Of a DNA stretch of 33,009 nt, positions 21,341-31,287 are shown piece after piece. The stretch's first letter is position 1, and every line of letters starts with the position of its first letter. The notes under the pieces were generated by a model that ran no database searches, had not been told where the DNA came from, and saw nothing but the letters and a program-made list of their open reading frames with translations. Made by a program: the position numbers and the translations under genes. Source of the stretch: Phoronis australis. Its lineage: Eukaryota; Phoronida; Phoronidae. The stretch covers positions 1 to 33,009 of the forward strand of contig NMRA01000903.1 of assembly GCA_002633005.1 (NCBI GenBank), given 5' to 3'.

Positions 21341-21738
21341 TCTGTGCCTTGCTTAGAATAGATAGGAGTTATCGTGGTTCTGCATTGAATTAGCACTTAC
21401 TTACCACAGAATCAGGATATCAATAATGTACACAAATGCAGCAACACTTTAAACATACATTTCAAGTACTTTTGTGTGAAGTTTCAGAGTATCAAAACCT
21501 GCAAAAAGACATTTTTCGTTTAAAGTCTGCAATCCATTAACTCCCCTAATCGTTTGTTACACTGTACTATTTGGCTTTGTTTGGAAGCCGCTGTGGAATA
21601 TGAATAACATTTTTCAGGATTAAACTCTTAAGAATAAATCTACAGAAAACTGGTTTACTTCATATTACGAATTATTTATGTAAAATGTCCATATATGTAA
21701 ATTGTTGAAATCCGGGAAGTAATAACCCAAAAACTTAC
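21341..21738. other. Intron in the ShKT locus, no gene seen
   Basis: AT-rich sequence between the THAP transposon and the next ShKT exon. No motif recognised. Confidence 0.45.
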
Positions 21739-21966
21739 AAGTGTCACAAGTGCATGTCTTGAGACAATATTTCTTCATGAAACTGTTCGCACATTGGCCC
21801 TCTGCCGCCCATTGTTTACATTTACGGTCTGGATCGTTGGCATCATTTGACGTCTGAAGATTGGTCACGTGAAAGCAACCTTGGCGTAAGCGATAGGTCA
21901 CAGTTGGAGTCGCCTTTCCTGGAATCGCGGGATTTGTTTGCATTCGAAAGATCCGTGAGCTTCCTT
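21739..21966 (-). CDS. ShKT exon (228 bp) with linker
   Basis: Acceptor CAAGTTTCAG and a consensus donor GTAAGT bound 76 codons in phase 1-1. A linker of about 30 residues is followed by GCFHVTN, then DANDPDRKC, KQWAAEGQC, NSFMKKYCLKTC and a TCDT end. The KTC-x-C ending departs from the usual KTC-x2-C. It is a close relative of exon 26195-25938 (FCRHVTN, NEDPDSQC, WAANGYC, CRKTCEC). The exon ends in T, so joining to a GT-starting exon makes a TGT cysteine codon. A lysine-tyrosine pair (MKKYC) lies directly before a cysteine, not at the place of the channel-binding dyad of ShK peptides, so toxin activity is not implied. Confidence 0.75.
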
Positions 21967-22877
21967 CTGAAACTTGAGACAAACACATGCGAATGTATTC
22001 TCACATAATACAGAAACTATGGTTCAACTTGAAGGCGGCAGCCATGTGCAGACTAAATTGTCACAAACACATTAAGAATGAGGTAGGGGGTAAACATGAT
22101 ATTTGCTTTAGGATGATTTCAGTGACCGTGGTACACAGTGCTGTGGCTGTGTTATTGCCGGATGTACACGTACCTGTAGGTACAAGAAGCGAGACATCTA
22201 GTTGTTGAAGCCTTTGAACCAGCGTGAAGGGACGCGCCGGGGCGTGAACTCAGTGCCTGGGTGGAATGGTTCTGAACAGAGCGTCCAACTACCGGTCAGT
22301 AGCGGAATATTACAGTGTGATTTGTTCTTGTCATTAGTGTCACCGCATACATATGCATTTATTCAAAACTTGACATGTACAACTCATGTAAAGTTTAAAT
22401 AATTATACATGGTGTAGTTCACTTGTTATCATTTCCAAACCTCCTCTTACTAACTTTGTTCTTTTAGTAAGTGCTTTGTACACATATAGGCCCCCTTAGA
22501 AGATACAAAATTTAAATCAGCAAAAGTACGAGGAAAAATTGAGTTTACTAGTTAACCCCTGTAATTAACCGGCAAAGTAAGGTTTGGCAATGTGTGGAAA
22601 TTTAGTTTGTGTGTATGTGCGCTTTGATGTCAGACCCGATTTCAAGTGGCTGATTCAGACAACTGGCAACTATGACTAAGTAATGCCGCTCCCGGTCGAT
22701 ACGTACATGATATCCCATTTCGACCGGCAGAGGCGCTGCGCACTACCACTCCGATTCCGTCGTCTGCTTCACCGTGCAATGAAGAAAATTACTTCATTTT
22801 TTCAAAGAAAATGGAGGCTGAGTGACGAAGAGACAGAAGCTACTGCTCAGAAGTAAAATTCAATAGAAGCATCAGTG
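21967..22877. other. Intron or intergenic stretch, no firm gene
   Basis: Mostly featureless. A small cysteine-rich frame on the plus strand (22112-22201) is listed separately with low confidence. Other open frames lack motifs. Confidence 0.4.
22112..22201 (+). CDS. Possible small cysteine-rich terminal exon
   Basis: After an acceptor-like ATTTGCTTTAG the plus strand reads 29 codons to a TAG. They include GTQCCGCVIAGCTRTCRYKKR, with five cysteines in 13 residues followed by a basic tail. The CC...GCTR...C order vaguely recalls secreted peptide A-chains, but the spacing does not match insulin or relaxin. No partner exon was found, and it could be chance. Confidence 0.2.
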   Translation, partial: DDFSDRGTQCCGCVIAGCTRTCRYKKRDI

Positions 22878-23082
22878 AATCACTCGGGAAATTTTAATTC
22901 TCTTTTTGTCAAACATTAAAATTAGAACGATTTGCAAAGCAAGCGCGTGGTTAATGCCAACACGAACTAAAGAATGTTTCAAACACAACATTTGCTTAAA
23001 ACACAAAACATAAAATGTGCAACAGACATTACAGGAAGGAGCGGGCTTGCGCACGCACGATGTGGACCATGAACAAGTATGT
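22878..23082 (+). repeat. Dispersed repeat, copy 2
   Basis: Matches 14256-14492 in the same orientation, from AATCACTC to TGTGGACCATGAACAAGTATG, with several indels. This copy is not followed by the tRNA-like sequence. Family unknown. Confidence 0.65.
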
Positions 23083-23241
23083 ATGGTAAACCTCCCTCCC
23101 GACCTCCCCCATTCGTCGCTCCGAGCCTCTACTACCAGTTGGGCTCTACGGGTGATTGTCCACGAGACAAAATGTTACCCCCTATGATACCGGAGATCCG
23201 CCATTCGTACGCAATGTAGTTAACACATCCTTGCACACAAG

Positions 23242-23983
23242 CAGGGATCTTTACTAGCCTTCAACGGCATGGAAGTATTTATATATACATGTACGGGAAA
23301 TGTGAGTGTATGCATGCCTTTGTTTAGTTCCAACCACCATAATATGAGTAGTGGTCCAACCACAAATACAGTTACATCCTGAAATTGAATACATAACCGG
23401 TATACAGCATACAAGATACCTTCAGATAGTATTGATCTGTGCTATTAATACATGTAGATATTAGTGATAAACAAACCTTCGCAAAAATGACAAGTCTTAG
23501 CGCAGTGTTTAGTCATCCATCTTTTAACAGAATCTGCCTGCGCAAAACAGCTACCCTTTACAGCTTGTTGTCGACATTTCTGCTCGTTAGTGTCAAAACC
23601 TGAAATGCGAAACAAGAATACAAGTGCATTTCAAAAACCACACTCAATGGATGGGAAAGAAAGGAATTAGCCCACCAAAATGTTACCGGGTTTAAAATTT
23701 CAAAAATGAGACATTTACAGTTAAAATGCACGCATAGACAGCACTATTTACGTTTTATGCCAACACCGGCGTGAAAAATCTTAATGCTAATGGCTACATG
23801 TATGTACATGTATACATGAGAGGGTTCAGGTTAGTTTCACATCAGCTCTTTTTGCAATGGTCCGACCTATGTGGCCTGGACACGTCCCATGAGGCACGGG
23901 ACAGCCTGCAATCTTTTCTTCTAATAATTGTAATATCTGTCATCAAAAGTAACGTCAAGAGACCATGTATGGTTTGGGCTTCT
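23242..23983 (+). repeat. Exon-containing duplication, copy A (742 bp)
   Basis: Starts CAGGGATCTTTACTAGCC and ends GGTTTGGGCTTCT just before the N at 23984. It is repeated at 23985-24748. The length difference of 22 bp is explained by two 11-bp indels: one near CAGTTACATCC and one tandem GGTTTAAAATT in copy B. Each copy contains one ShKT exon. The right flank of copy B runs into single-copy DNA, so copy A plus the N looks like an unmerged allele placed in tandem. Confidence 0.85.
23477..23599 (-). CDS. ShKT exon, copy A (123 bp)
   Basis: Acceptor CGCATTTCAG and donor GTTTGT bound 41 codons in phase 1-1. The frame reads FDTNEQKC, an AVKGSC segment, VKRWMTKHC and AKTCHFC, with five cysteines; the sixth must come from a T-ending upstream exon (T|GT). 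It differs from copy B at three bases, two silent and one Lys/Arg. If both copies were joined in series, copy A would follow a G-ending exon (G|GT, Gly) and lose its first cysteine, which argues against both being used together. Confidence 0.65.
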
Positions 23984-23984
23984 N

Positions 23985-24748
23985 CAGGGATCTTTACTAG
24001 CCTTCAACGGCATGGAAGTATTTATATATACATGTACGGGAAATGTGAGTGTGTGCATGCCTTTGTTTAGTTCCAACCACCATAATATGAGTAGTGGTCC
24101 AACCCCAAATACAGTTAATATTCTTTCACATCCTGAAATTGAATACATAACCGGTATACAGCATACAAGATACCTTCAGATAGTATTGATCTGTGCTATT
24201 AATACATGCAGATATTAGCGATAAACAAACCTTCGCAAAAATGACAAGTCTTAGCGCAGTGTTTGGTCATCCATTTTTTAACAGAATCTGCCTGCGCAAA
24301 ACAGCTCCCCTTTACAGCTTGTTGTCGACATTTCTGCTCGTTAGTGTCAAAACCTGAAATGCGAAACAAGAATACAAGTGCATTTCAAAAACCACACCCA
24401 ATGGCTGGGGAAGAAAGGAATTAGCCTACCAAAATGTTACCGGGTTTAAAATTGGTTTAAAATTTCAAAAATGAGACATTCACAGTTAAAATGCACGCAT
24501 AGACAGCACTATTTACGTTTTATGCCAACACCGGCGTGAAAAATCTTAATGCTAATGGCTACATGTATGTACATGTATACATGAGAGGGTTCAGGTTAGT
24601 TTCACATCAGCTCTTTTTGCAATGGTCCGACCTATGTGGCCTGGACACGTCCCATGAGGCACGGGACAGCCTGCAATCTTTTCTTCTAATAATTGTAATA
24701 TCTGTCATCAAAAGTAACGTCAAGAGACCATGTATGGTTTGGGCTTCT
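23985..24748 (+). repeat. Exon-containing duplication, copy B (764 bp)
   Basis: Second copy of 23242-23983, with two 11-bp insertions relative to copy A. It continues without a gap into unique sequence at 24749. Confidence 0.85.
24231..24353 (-). CDS. ShKT exon, copy B (123 bp)
   Basis: Same limits, phases and motifs as copy A, with VKKWMTKHC in place of VKRWMTKHC. The preceding exon in the transcript (26195-25938) ends in T, so the junction makes the first cysteine, completing the six-cysteine ShKT pattern C-FDTNEQK-C ... C-AKT-C-HF-C. Its own end is G, which would give Glu when joined to the AA-starting exon at 21966. Confidence 0.75.
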
Positions 24749-25327
24749 CAGAGATTGGTTCTCTAATTCGTGAATATATACATGTAATTAATCGACAACC
24801 AAGAATCCCCAAACGGGTTTCCCTGGGAAGGAATTCGTTAGTTAACTGAAGCAGCGATTCTTGAATCATTGGTGGCAACCTGATATTTTGGGAGAAACAA
24901 TACATTACCAAATTCAAAATTCAGAAAGATACTGTACCTTTAACTAGTTTATGCACATAAAGTTTCAATTACAACAGTTCTAAGCGGACATGAAGAAATT
25001 CCGTCAATTCCTTAAGTCGCTCGGCAGTTATTGGTGAGTCGACCTTGTCTCACCACCTGGTGACTGCCGACTACAGCCCACATGATTTGGTCACGCCCTG
25101 GCTGATACACTGTAGCTAGATTTCCCTTACAATGCATGGCGGCCATATTTCAGTTAATTTTGCCGTAGAAACAGTCCGCAAAATACAGGTGTAGAGACTT
25201 CTTTTATCAAAATCATTTGTCTCGTGTCATCAAGCATGCTGAACTTTCCAAAAACTTTAGATTGGGGTAATTTTTGGTCAATCACGACTAGGTGCCTCTT
25301 TGTCAGTTGAAAAATATAAATTAAACA
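24749..25327. other. Intron in the ShKT locus
   Basis: No exon signal found. Open frames at 24720-24917 and 25154-25366 (minus) run across the neighbouring repeats and carry no motif. Confidence 0.4.
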
Positions 25328-25622
25328 GGGGCGGATCCAGGATTTTGAGTTGGGGGACCAGGGCACAGGAATATACAGAATTTCACGCCCAGCCTAAAAT
25401 TTAGGGATGTAGGGGTCTCGAAATTTTAGGTTTGCGGACCTTTTGACATAAAAAAAAACGGTAAACGGGTTTTCTTCAGGGCCTATTGCATTGTTTTTCA
25501 CCCCCAAGCTCCCTGATTCCGCGCATTTGCTAGTCAGCAAGTTGCACCCTAACTGCCAAATGGTATCTGGTAGAATTTTTTTGGGGGGGGGGCATGGCCC
25601 CCTTGCCCCCCTAAATCCGCCG
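25328..25622 (+). mobile_element. G/C-tract non-autonomous element, full-length copy
   Basis: Starts GGGGCGGATCCAGG and ends CCCCCCTAAATCCGCC, imperfect inverted ends rich in G and C tracts. Inside are GTCTCGAAATTTTAGG, GCGGACCTTTTGAC and CCAAATGGTATCTGG. It encodes no protein. Related copies lie at 3728-3862 (inverted) and 26335-26555. This style of repeat is common in marine invertebrate genomes. No target-site duplication is clear. Confidence 0.65.
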
Positions 25623-25937
25623 ACAATACATAGGTAGTTAATCGTATACGTCGCTGGAAATCGTGACTACATCTGGTTACGAAAATATTACCCTTCAGAT
25701 GGAGCATCGGTTTCTTAGATATACACTGAAGTCATCTGACCAACATAGAAATAACTCCTGAGACAAACTATAATTCATATAAAGGACCGTGCACACACAG
25801 CCTATAGCGTCCAAACAGCACTCAAACCTAACGACAACTCGTTCCAGGAGTAACTTGTTCTGGAGTTTGCATAAGACTGTTGTGTGTGGACGGCATTTTA
25901 CACTCTGTACAAAGAACAGCGAGCAACGGTGGTTTAC

Positions 25938-26195
25938 ATTTATCACATTCACACGTTTTCCTGCAGCTACTCTTTACATAACCGCCATTGCAATACCCAT
26001 TCGCTGCCCAAAGCCGACATTGTGAGTCAGGATCCTCATTTGTTTTCTTCGCCTTGTGTGAATTTGTAACATGTCGACAAAAATCACCAGGTGTTGAAGT
26101 CATGGTACCACCCACGCTGAGTGATGCCGTTTTCCGTGTAGTTACTGGACCGGTCGAAGACTGCATTCGCAGGTTGGCCGGAGTACTGTGTGGTA
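25938..26195 (-). CDS. ShKT exon (258 bp) with linker
   Basis: Acceptor TTTTGTCTTGCAG and donor GTAAAC bound 86 codons in phase 1-1. The first 45 or so residues are a Thr/Ser-rich linker, as in extracellular spacers that carry O-glycans. Then GDFCRHVTN, NEDPDSQC, RLWAANGYC, YVKSSC and RKTCECDK follow, and the final T starts a split codon. The cysteine ending is KTC-x-C rather than KTC-x2-C, shared with exon 21966-21739, so the two form a subfamily. Upstream of the acceptor there is a hydrophobic stretch (VILLLLLIAM), but it has no ATG and no donor, so I do not call it a signal peptide. Confidence 0.75.
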
Positions 26196-26334
26196 CTGCA
26201 AGACAAAACAACATTTTGCAATATTCTACAATTATTTTTCCGTAAGGTATCGCCTGACAATAAAGTTGAAACTGTAGCACCCCGTCGCATCGCAATAAGA
26301 AGTAGAAGTAGTATGACTCGTGTGCTCACCCAGT

Positions 26335-26555
26335 CAAAAATATAGGGCTCCTCGAATTTTTCGGTGTGCGGACCTGTTACTGAAGGAAATCAACGAGGAT
26401 TAAAAAAACGGGGCCACTAGGTTCAGGCCTACAAGTTGTGCATCTGCGCCGAATTCCTGTGGACTTCGTGGACTTAAATCTCGTTTACTCGAATTTTTTG
26501 TTTCACTGAGGTGGACCTTTTTGTCCAATTCGCCCCCCCCCCGGGTACGCCCATG
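26335..26555 (+). mobile_element. G/C-tract element, diverged copy
   Basis: GGGCTCCTCGAATTTTTCGG followed by TGCGGACCTGTTACTGAAGG corresponds to the 5' half of the element at 25328-25622. Its end, CCCCCCGGGTACGCCCATG, has the same C-tract architecture with a different tip. A separate subfamily or a badly decayed copy. Confidence 0.45.
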
Positions 26556-27936
26556 TGACTGTCCAAACATTTCGTATTTCGACGAGAATGTTAGTTCATC
26601 ACAGTATAAGTTAATTTATGCAGCTGACTATTTGACGCCATATTGGAAAGTGCTTCTAGGCACGTGGCACGATCACTCGCCGCGCAAAACAAACGGGGCA
26701 AATTGTCGTTTTTTAAGTGCATTATCTAATAGAGACGGAAAAATTCGATTTTTTTCAGAAACATAGAAAACGTGTGTTTTATCACTTACATGCGTTTTTG
26801 AGTGTTAATCAGTCGAAATGGAAAATACCAAACCAACAGCAGATCGAAACCAGTGACAGACGCCAGAGTGGCCTGAACGGCTGCGGGCGATTTCGCGTTT
26901 TCAGGAAAAAACAGAAAGATCGTGCACACTTATCACAGTATACAGTATATCCGGGAGTATACAGGGACGCGCCGCTCACTCGGGTGGTACGTACTTTGGC
27001 CTCACGTATACGCAAAGAATCACAAAACAAAAACTCGTAAGCAAGGAGTGCAAATCTATAGAATTTCCATTATCAAATTTTACATAGTACAGATTGTGGC
27101 CTAGTTTGGTACAAAATAAACATACCTGACTTTGGAATTCGTATTAAGGAATGAGTTTTTAAAGCAATAAATGTAGTTCAATCAATCACGCAGTAGTCAC
27201 ACAGATGTACTTATTTGGATGATTGTCGGGTAAGTTTGGGTATGCATAAATGTATGTTGTTACAAATTTACAGAATTTCTAGAGTCAATTTCATATAAAA
27301 GTACAGATTGTTGCTAGACTATATGACTAAGTTACTCAAAGGTTGGACCAGAAAACTCAGCTCTTTGGCTGCACTGCATAAACTCGGAGGTCCAGGAGGT
27401 CCACTAGCTTTTTACATTCGGTTACATACTTTAAGCGTTACAGGCCACGTGTTGTTTCAACCCCTTGATCAAATGTTACTTTTATCAAAAAGCAATTGAA
27501 TTGCAGACGTGCAAAGCGATCAGTGTGTACCTTAAACAAGAGCAACGCAGAGCGATGAAATGCGCCCACAATTGCACCGCATACGGTATCCTTCTAGGGT
27601 TGTTTATTGGTACCATAAAGTGGCCAGTAGAGGGCATATATGTAGTATGTTGTACTTTGCAAAATGGAAAGGCATGGTCCTTGTCTCCTCAATAGGCTAG
27701 GGGCAAAATGTGAGTAATCTTCATAATACAAGCACATCCTATACACCAGTTGCTTAAAGCACCACAGAAACATAGAATTAAAAACAAATTTACCAACATA
27801 CGAGATTAGCACAGCATTAGAATGCCAGAAACAAATTTCTACTTGNAGTAAGCATATACATGCCAATTTTCACAATCATCCTTTGAGCGGTTTGGTTGAT
27901 AGAGGGGTGGACGCACAAAAACAGACTCGAAAACAC
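26556..27936. other. Spacer with no gene supported
   Basis: Open frames on both strands (for example 26717-27040 plus and 27594-27866 minus) have no recognised domain or consistent splice context. An N at 27846 marks an assembly join; I could not see a repeated flank for this one. Confidence 0.45.
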
Positions 27937-28213
27937 TAAAAATGGCCACTAGGTGGTGCAAACTATGTCGAATCCATCTGAAAACGGCAGGATAGCGTCA
28001 TCTCACTACTAGGTGCCTACATACCAAATTTCATGAAAATCCGTTCAGGACTTTTGAAGATACAAAGGTAAGCGTAAAAAAATAAAATTGCCACTAGGGG
28101 GCACACCGGTAGTCGGATCCGTCCGAAAGTTCGCACATGCCGTCCCATTCATGAATGGAACTAAGGTGCCAAATTTCATGAACGAATGTCAAAGGGTTTT
28201 GGAGATAGAGCAG

Positions 28214-28278
28214 CGGACGCCGGACGCCGGACGGACGCCGCCCGGACGGACGGACGGACGGACGGACGGACGGACAGA
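28214..28278 (+). repeat. (GACG)n microsatellite
   Basis: A CGGACGCC-type start followed by at least eight GACG units. It keeps all frames open on both strands without coding meaning. Confidence 0.9.
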
Positions 28279-28290
28279 GATGACGGCATA

Positions 28291-28320
28291 ATGCGTCCAC
28301 ATATAAATATGTGGGCGCAT
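28291..28320. repeat. Perfectly placed 13-bp hairpin
   Basis: ATGCGTCCACATA and TATGTGGGCGCAT pair over 13 positions with one G-T wobble around a TAAA loop. A second hairpin, TGGGTC-TATT-GACCCA, follows at 28332-28347. Together they form the end of the GACG-type element. Confidence 0.6.
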
Positions 28321-28431
28321 AAATATAGGTATGGGTCTATTGACCCACAGCCACAGGGCTCCATGACCTCATATCTATGATCACTACGTTTTTTATGATT
28401 AAAAACCTTTTGCACTAAAATGCGCACTTAC

Positions 28432-28538
28432 TTGTGGAAAGTGATGCATTGTACAAGTACACAACTTGACTGGTTTACGTACAGTGTAGTTGTACCAGTT
28501 GTAGGCATAACACTGAGAGCCCACGTATATCCGTAGGG
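28432..28538 (-). CDS. Possible orphan exon
   Basis: Acceptor-like AACACTGACAG and a consensus GTAAGT donor bound a 107-bp open frame (phase 1 in, phase 0 out) containing GSQCYAYNWYNYTVRK and LCTC. It is aromatic-rich with three cysteines but is not ShKT. No neighbour matches its phases, so it is weak. Confidence 0.2.
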
Positions 28539-28800
28539 CTGTCAGTGTTTTAACCCATTTTTGTCCATGGTCACATTTTCCAATATGGCGCTATATTGAC
28601 AACACAATTTCCATGTATCCGCGCCCGGTCTAGGTGGTGTCTATGGTCTTAACCACAGTTATTTTCCTAATGTAGTAAGGACCAAGACCTCATTATTTTC
28701 ATTTCTAGAAGCCTACTTGTATACTAAATATCTGCCATAGTTCTGTAAATAGTGTAAAAAGAAATATTCTCCAAATCACGATGCGTTGTTTGTTAGTCCA

Positions 28801-29136
28801 TTACAGTTTCTCATGAACGCATTGTTTTTCATCACAGGCCTTTTTTGAACTAACCCAAACACATTTTGCTTCACCAATATTTGGCTTAAAACAAGAAAAT
28901 TTTGCAAATTGGTTAATAAGGTTTAAAGACAATTTCAAAGATAACCCTGAGGCGTCCAATATCAAAAATGTGTGTTCAGCGTACTGTGCAAGTTTAAACA
29001 CAGAAGTATCAAACTTGACACCGGCGTTGCCGCCATCTTGTCCAATAAGATTACATAAAATTTCTACACACAATACAAAAAGTAAGGAGAAACGGGGACA
29101 CCTTGACGACAGTCTCTCCAAACTTAAAAAATACTG
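28801..29136 (-). CDS. Possible PAN/apple-like exon with stop
   Basis: A 336-bp frame in phase 0 after a strong acceptor (GGTTTTTTTTATTAG), ending in a TAA. It begins with a hydrophobic stretch (LLFVLCVEIL), then FKLAQYAEHTF, SLKLSLN, FSCFKPNIGEAKC and ACDEKQCVHEKL. The spacing of the H-x-F segment, the helix and the cysteine-containing C-terminus recalls PAN/apple domains of secreted marine-invertebrate proteins, but the expected helix cysteines are missing. There is no ATG at the hydrophobic segment. It could be a decayed exon of a separate secreted protein, or chance. Confidence 0.3.
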   Translation of the reverse strand, partial: QYFLSLERLSSRCPRFSLLFVLCVEILCNLIGQDGGNAGVKFDTSVFKLAQYAEHTFLILDASGLSLKLSLNLINQFAKFSCFKPNIGEAKCVWVSSKKACDEKQCVHEKL

Positions 29137-29179
29137 CTAATAAAAAAAACCTCAGAGAAAACACAAATGCAGGATTTGT

Positions 29180-29850
29180 TTTAGAGAGCTTTTACTGTGC
29201 TGATGAACCTTGAGGAAAAATACGGTAGTGCTTGAAATATAACAAATAACATGAAACCGAGTCGAACGGTTTTTCAAAATCGATCATTATGAGGAGTCAA
29301 TGAATCCAAGACGTGACTTAGAATCAATAAGCTGGAGTACATCACACGCAATTCTAATGTTTCCCCTTATGTATCTACCTTTCAAAAACTGTTGCTGTTG
29401 CTGTTTCTCATGAATTATGGGTTGTAAGAACACTTTTGAGGTGTCTTGCAATACACCCGGACAGCATCTTTTAAGGTATATTCAAAAGCATCGTTCCTGA
29501 TGTATTTATTTGGCTTCTTTTCGTGTGGTAATAACAGCATTGTTAGAGTCAATTAAATATGGAAAAACAAGTTGGCGACTTTTTCTAGTCGAAAACCAGC
29601 AACATTTAGAATTACCTCCAGGTTTCCTTTTGTGGTTTGCAGCAACCTCTATAAATGAATACGTATGGAATTTATGTAAATGTACCTTCGCTTTTGCAAA
29701 ATCCACATGATTTTGCGCATCGTTTCTTGATCTCCCAATCAACACAGAGTCCACTTCTCGCAGTTTGGTCACAGAATGCGTCAAGCTCATAGTTGGAACC
29801 TTAATCGGAAATCGAAAATATTCTGTAATCAAACGGTGTTTCGTATACAT
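29180..29850 (-). mobile_element. LINE remnant with reverse-transcriptase block
   Basis: On the minus strand, fragments in changing frames read LIDSNNAVITT (about 29530), FLKGRYIRGNIR (about 29345-29405) and IDFEKPFDSVS (about 29251-29290). The last two match the order of the finger region and block A (the first catalytic aspartate) of non-LTR reverse transcriptases. Stops and frameshifts separate them and the YxDD block is not present, so it is inactive. It may belong to the same group as the remnant at 9370-10660, which carries a different portion of ORF2. Confidence 0.65.
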
Positions 29851-31287
29851 GTATATAGTCGCCCTGGCGCATATACATGTATCTTATGTGTCGATGATGA
29901 CGAAACAGTAGTTGCGCTTGGCATAAGTTGTCGCCAGTGCGAAAATATGCGTCCAGTGCGGCAATAGGTGTCACGTGGGTAGCTACATGTAATAGGCTAC
30001 CACAGAACTACCAGATGGTCTTACCGAATAAAGGTCCCACTTTAAATGGCTTGGATACTTGTCCAAATTTGAAAACAGAGAACCGCTCCGAAAGACATGA
30101 TACTCAGGAGTGGTTTTCAAAAGTCATGTGCTTCGCTAATGATGCAAAGAAACGTAATAAAAAAAAAATAAAATTTTTAGGAAAATATCTTGCTGAACGC
30201 AACCTCGTTCACCGGCATTGGATTACTTGGAGGAAAAGGTCTCAAGTGACGTTCCCGGCCGCATAGCGTTGATACACGACACTTGTCATGCATTTGCAGC
30301 GGGAAGATTTTCAGAAAAGTGAATAATATCCAGGCAAAATTCAACTTTCCCACTTTAGCTATCTATCACCCCAAAAACGTGTCGGACATTTTGATAGGTT
30401 GCGCTACTCACGCCCTTAGCATAAGCCGAGAACAGATATTTAACTTTCACTCGGGTGAATTAGCATGATTATTGCTTCAAATAAATGCATTTCGATGTGC
30501 GGCACTCAATAATTTCTTTGAGCCATTTTCCTCAACTTTATCAAAAATGATGAGTGTTGGTTTGGCTGCCTGGGCATAGGTTGCAAAATATTAAGTTTTA
30601 TGTTCCACGTGATGACTACTAAGGTCATCTGCTTGATTTTTTATTTTTTTCTGAGTTAGAGGTTGCCACTTGATGATCCCTTTAACCATTTATTTCTCTT
30701 TATGGCTTGTCGACAACCACATTTCACCTAATTTCCGTAATCTGAACTTTTGTTATTCTCAATGCACTGTAGTAATGGTTTAAGAATGGTGGCTTTGGAG
30801 TAAAACCTGCCAATTTTGTGTTTATTTTCATATAGCCGACTAAACTTCAGATAGTTGTAAAGAACTGAAAATTCTTTTTGCAACCAGGCTCAACATACTT
30901 CGTGCAAAGTTTCCCAAGTCTTTGGCCCAATATAATGTTCATGTTTTCATTTTTTGAGCATCGTGAGGAACAGGTTTTTAAGACTAGAAACACCTAGCTT
31001 TTCAAGTCCCATATCAACAAAAACTGTTGAGAAAAACCCATGTTCCACTAGTGCCACCTGGGTTAGTTTACATTACTTATCCACACGACCGGAAGAAGCG
31101 TTATAACAGCAATGAGCGGTTTCACCGTGTAACTGACGCCCCAAACTAGGAAGCAATAATGTTCCATCGATACAAGACCTGACTGGGTCTGAATTTCTCG
31201 TATATACCGCTTATTTAAAGAGCGCAATGATCTACGGTAACAAACTGTCATATTCCTGGCAAGATCAAACCGGCCTCCCGTTCAGTA
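29851..31287. other. Spacer, no gene supported
   Basis: Plus-strand open frames at 29928-30266 and 30283-30468, with the nearby words LIHDTCHAFAAGRF in another frame, suggest an eroded coding sequence, but I cannot name it. The rest is AT-rich with no pattern. Confidence 0.35.

Larger units (their letters stand above)
27937..28380 (+). mobile_element. GACG-type non-autonomous repeat element
   Basis: Two diverged units of about 140 bp (27937-28077 and 28078-28215). Each runs from AATGGCCACTAGG/AATTGCCACTAGG through CCAAATTTCATGAA to a GGACTTTTGAAGAT/GGGTTTTGGAGAT end. They are followed by a GACG microsatellite and two hairpins. This arrangement is common in bivalve and other marine invertebrate genomes. 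No protein is encoded; the frames over the microsatellite are artefacts. Confidence 0.6.

Noticed and set aside
26084-26329. Signal peptide exon (VILLLLLIAM) for the ShKT gene
   Set aside because: The hydrophobic run has no upstream ATG in frame and no donor; it lies in the intron before the 26195 acceptor.
28088-28427. Arg/Asp/Gly-rich proteins over the GACG repeat
   Set aside because: Simple-repeat translation open on both strands; part of a non-coding element.
29928-30468. Plus-strand frames as a host gene
   Set aside because: Words such as LIHDTCHAFAAGRF in changing frames hint at an old coding sequence, but there is no continuous frame, start or family match.
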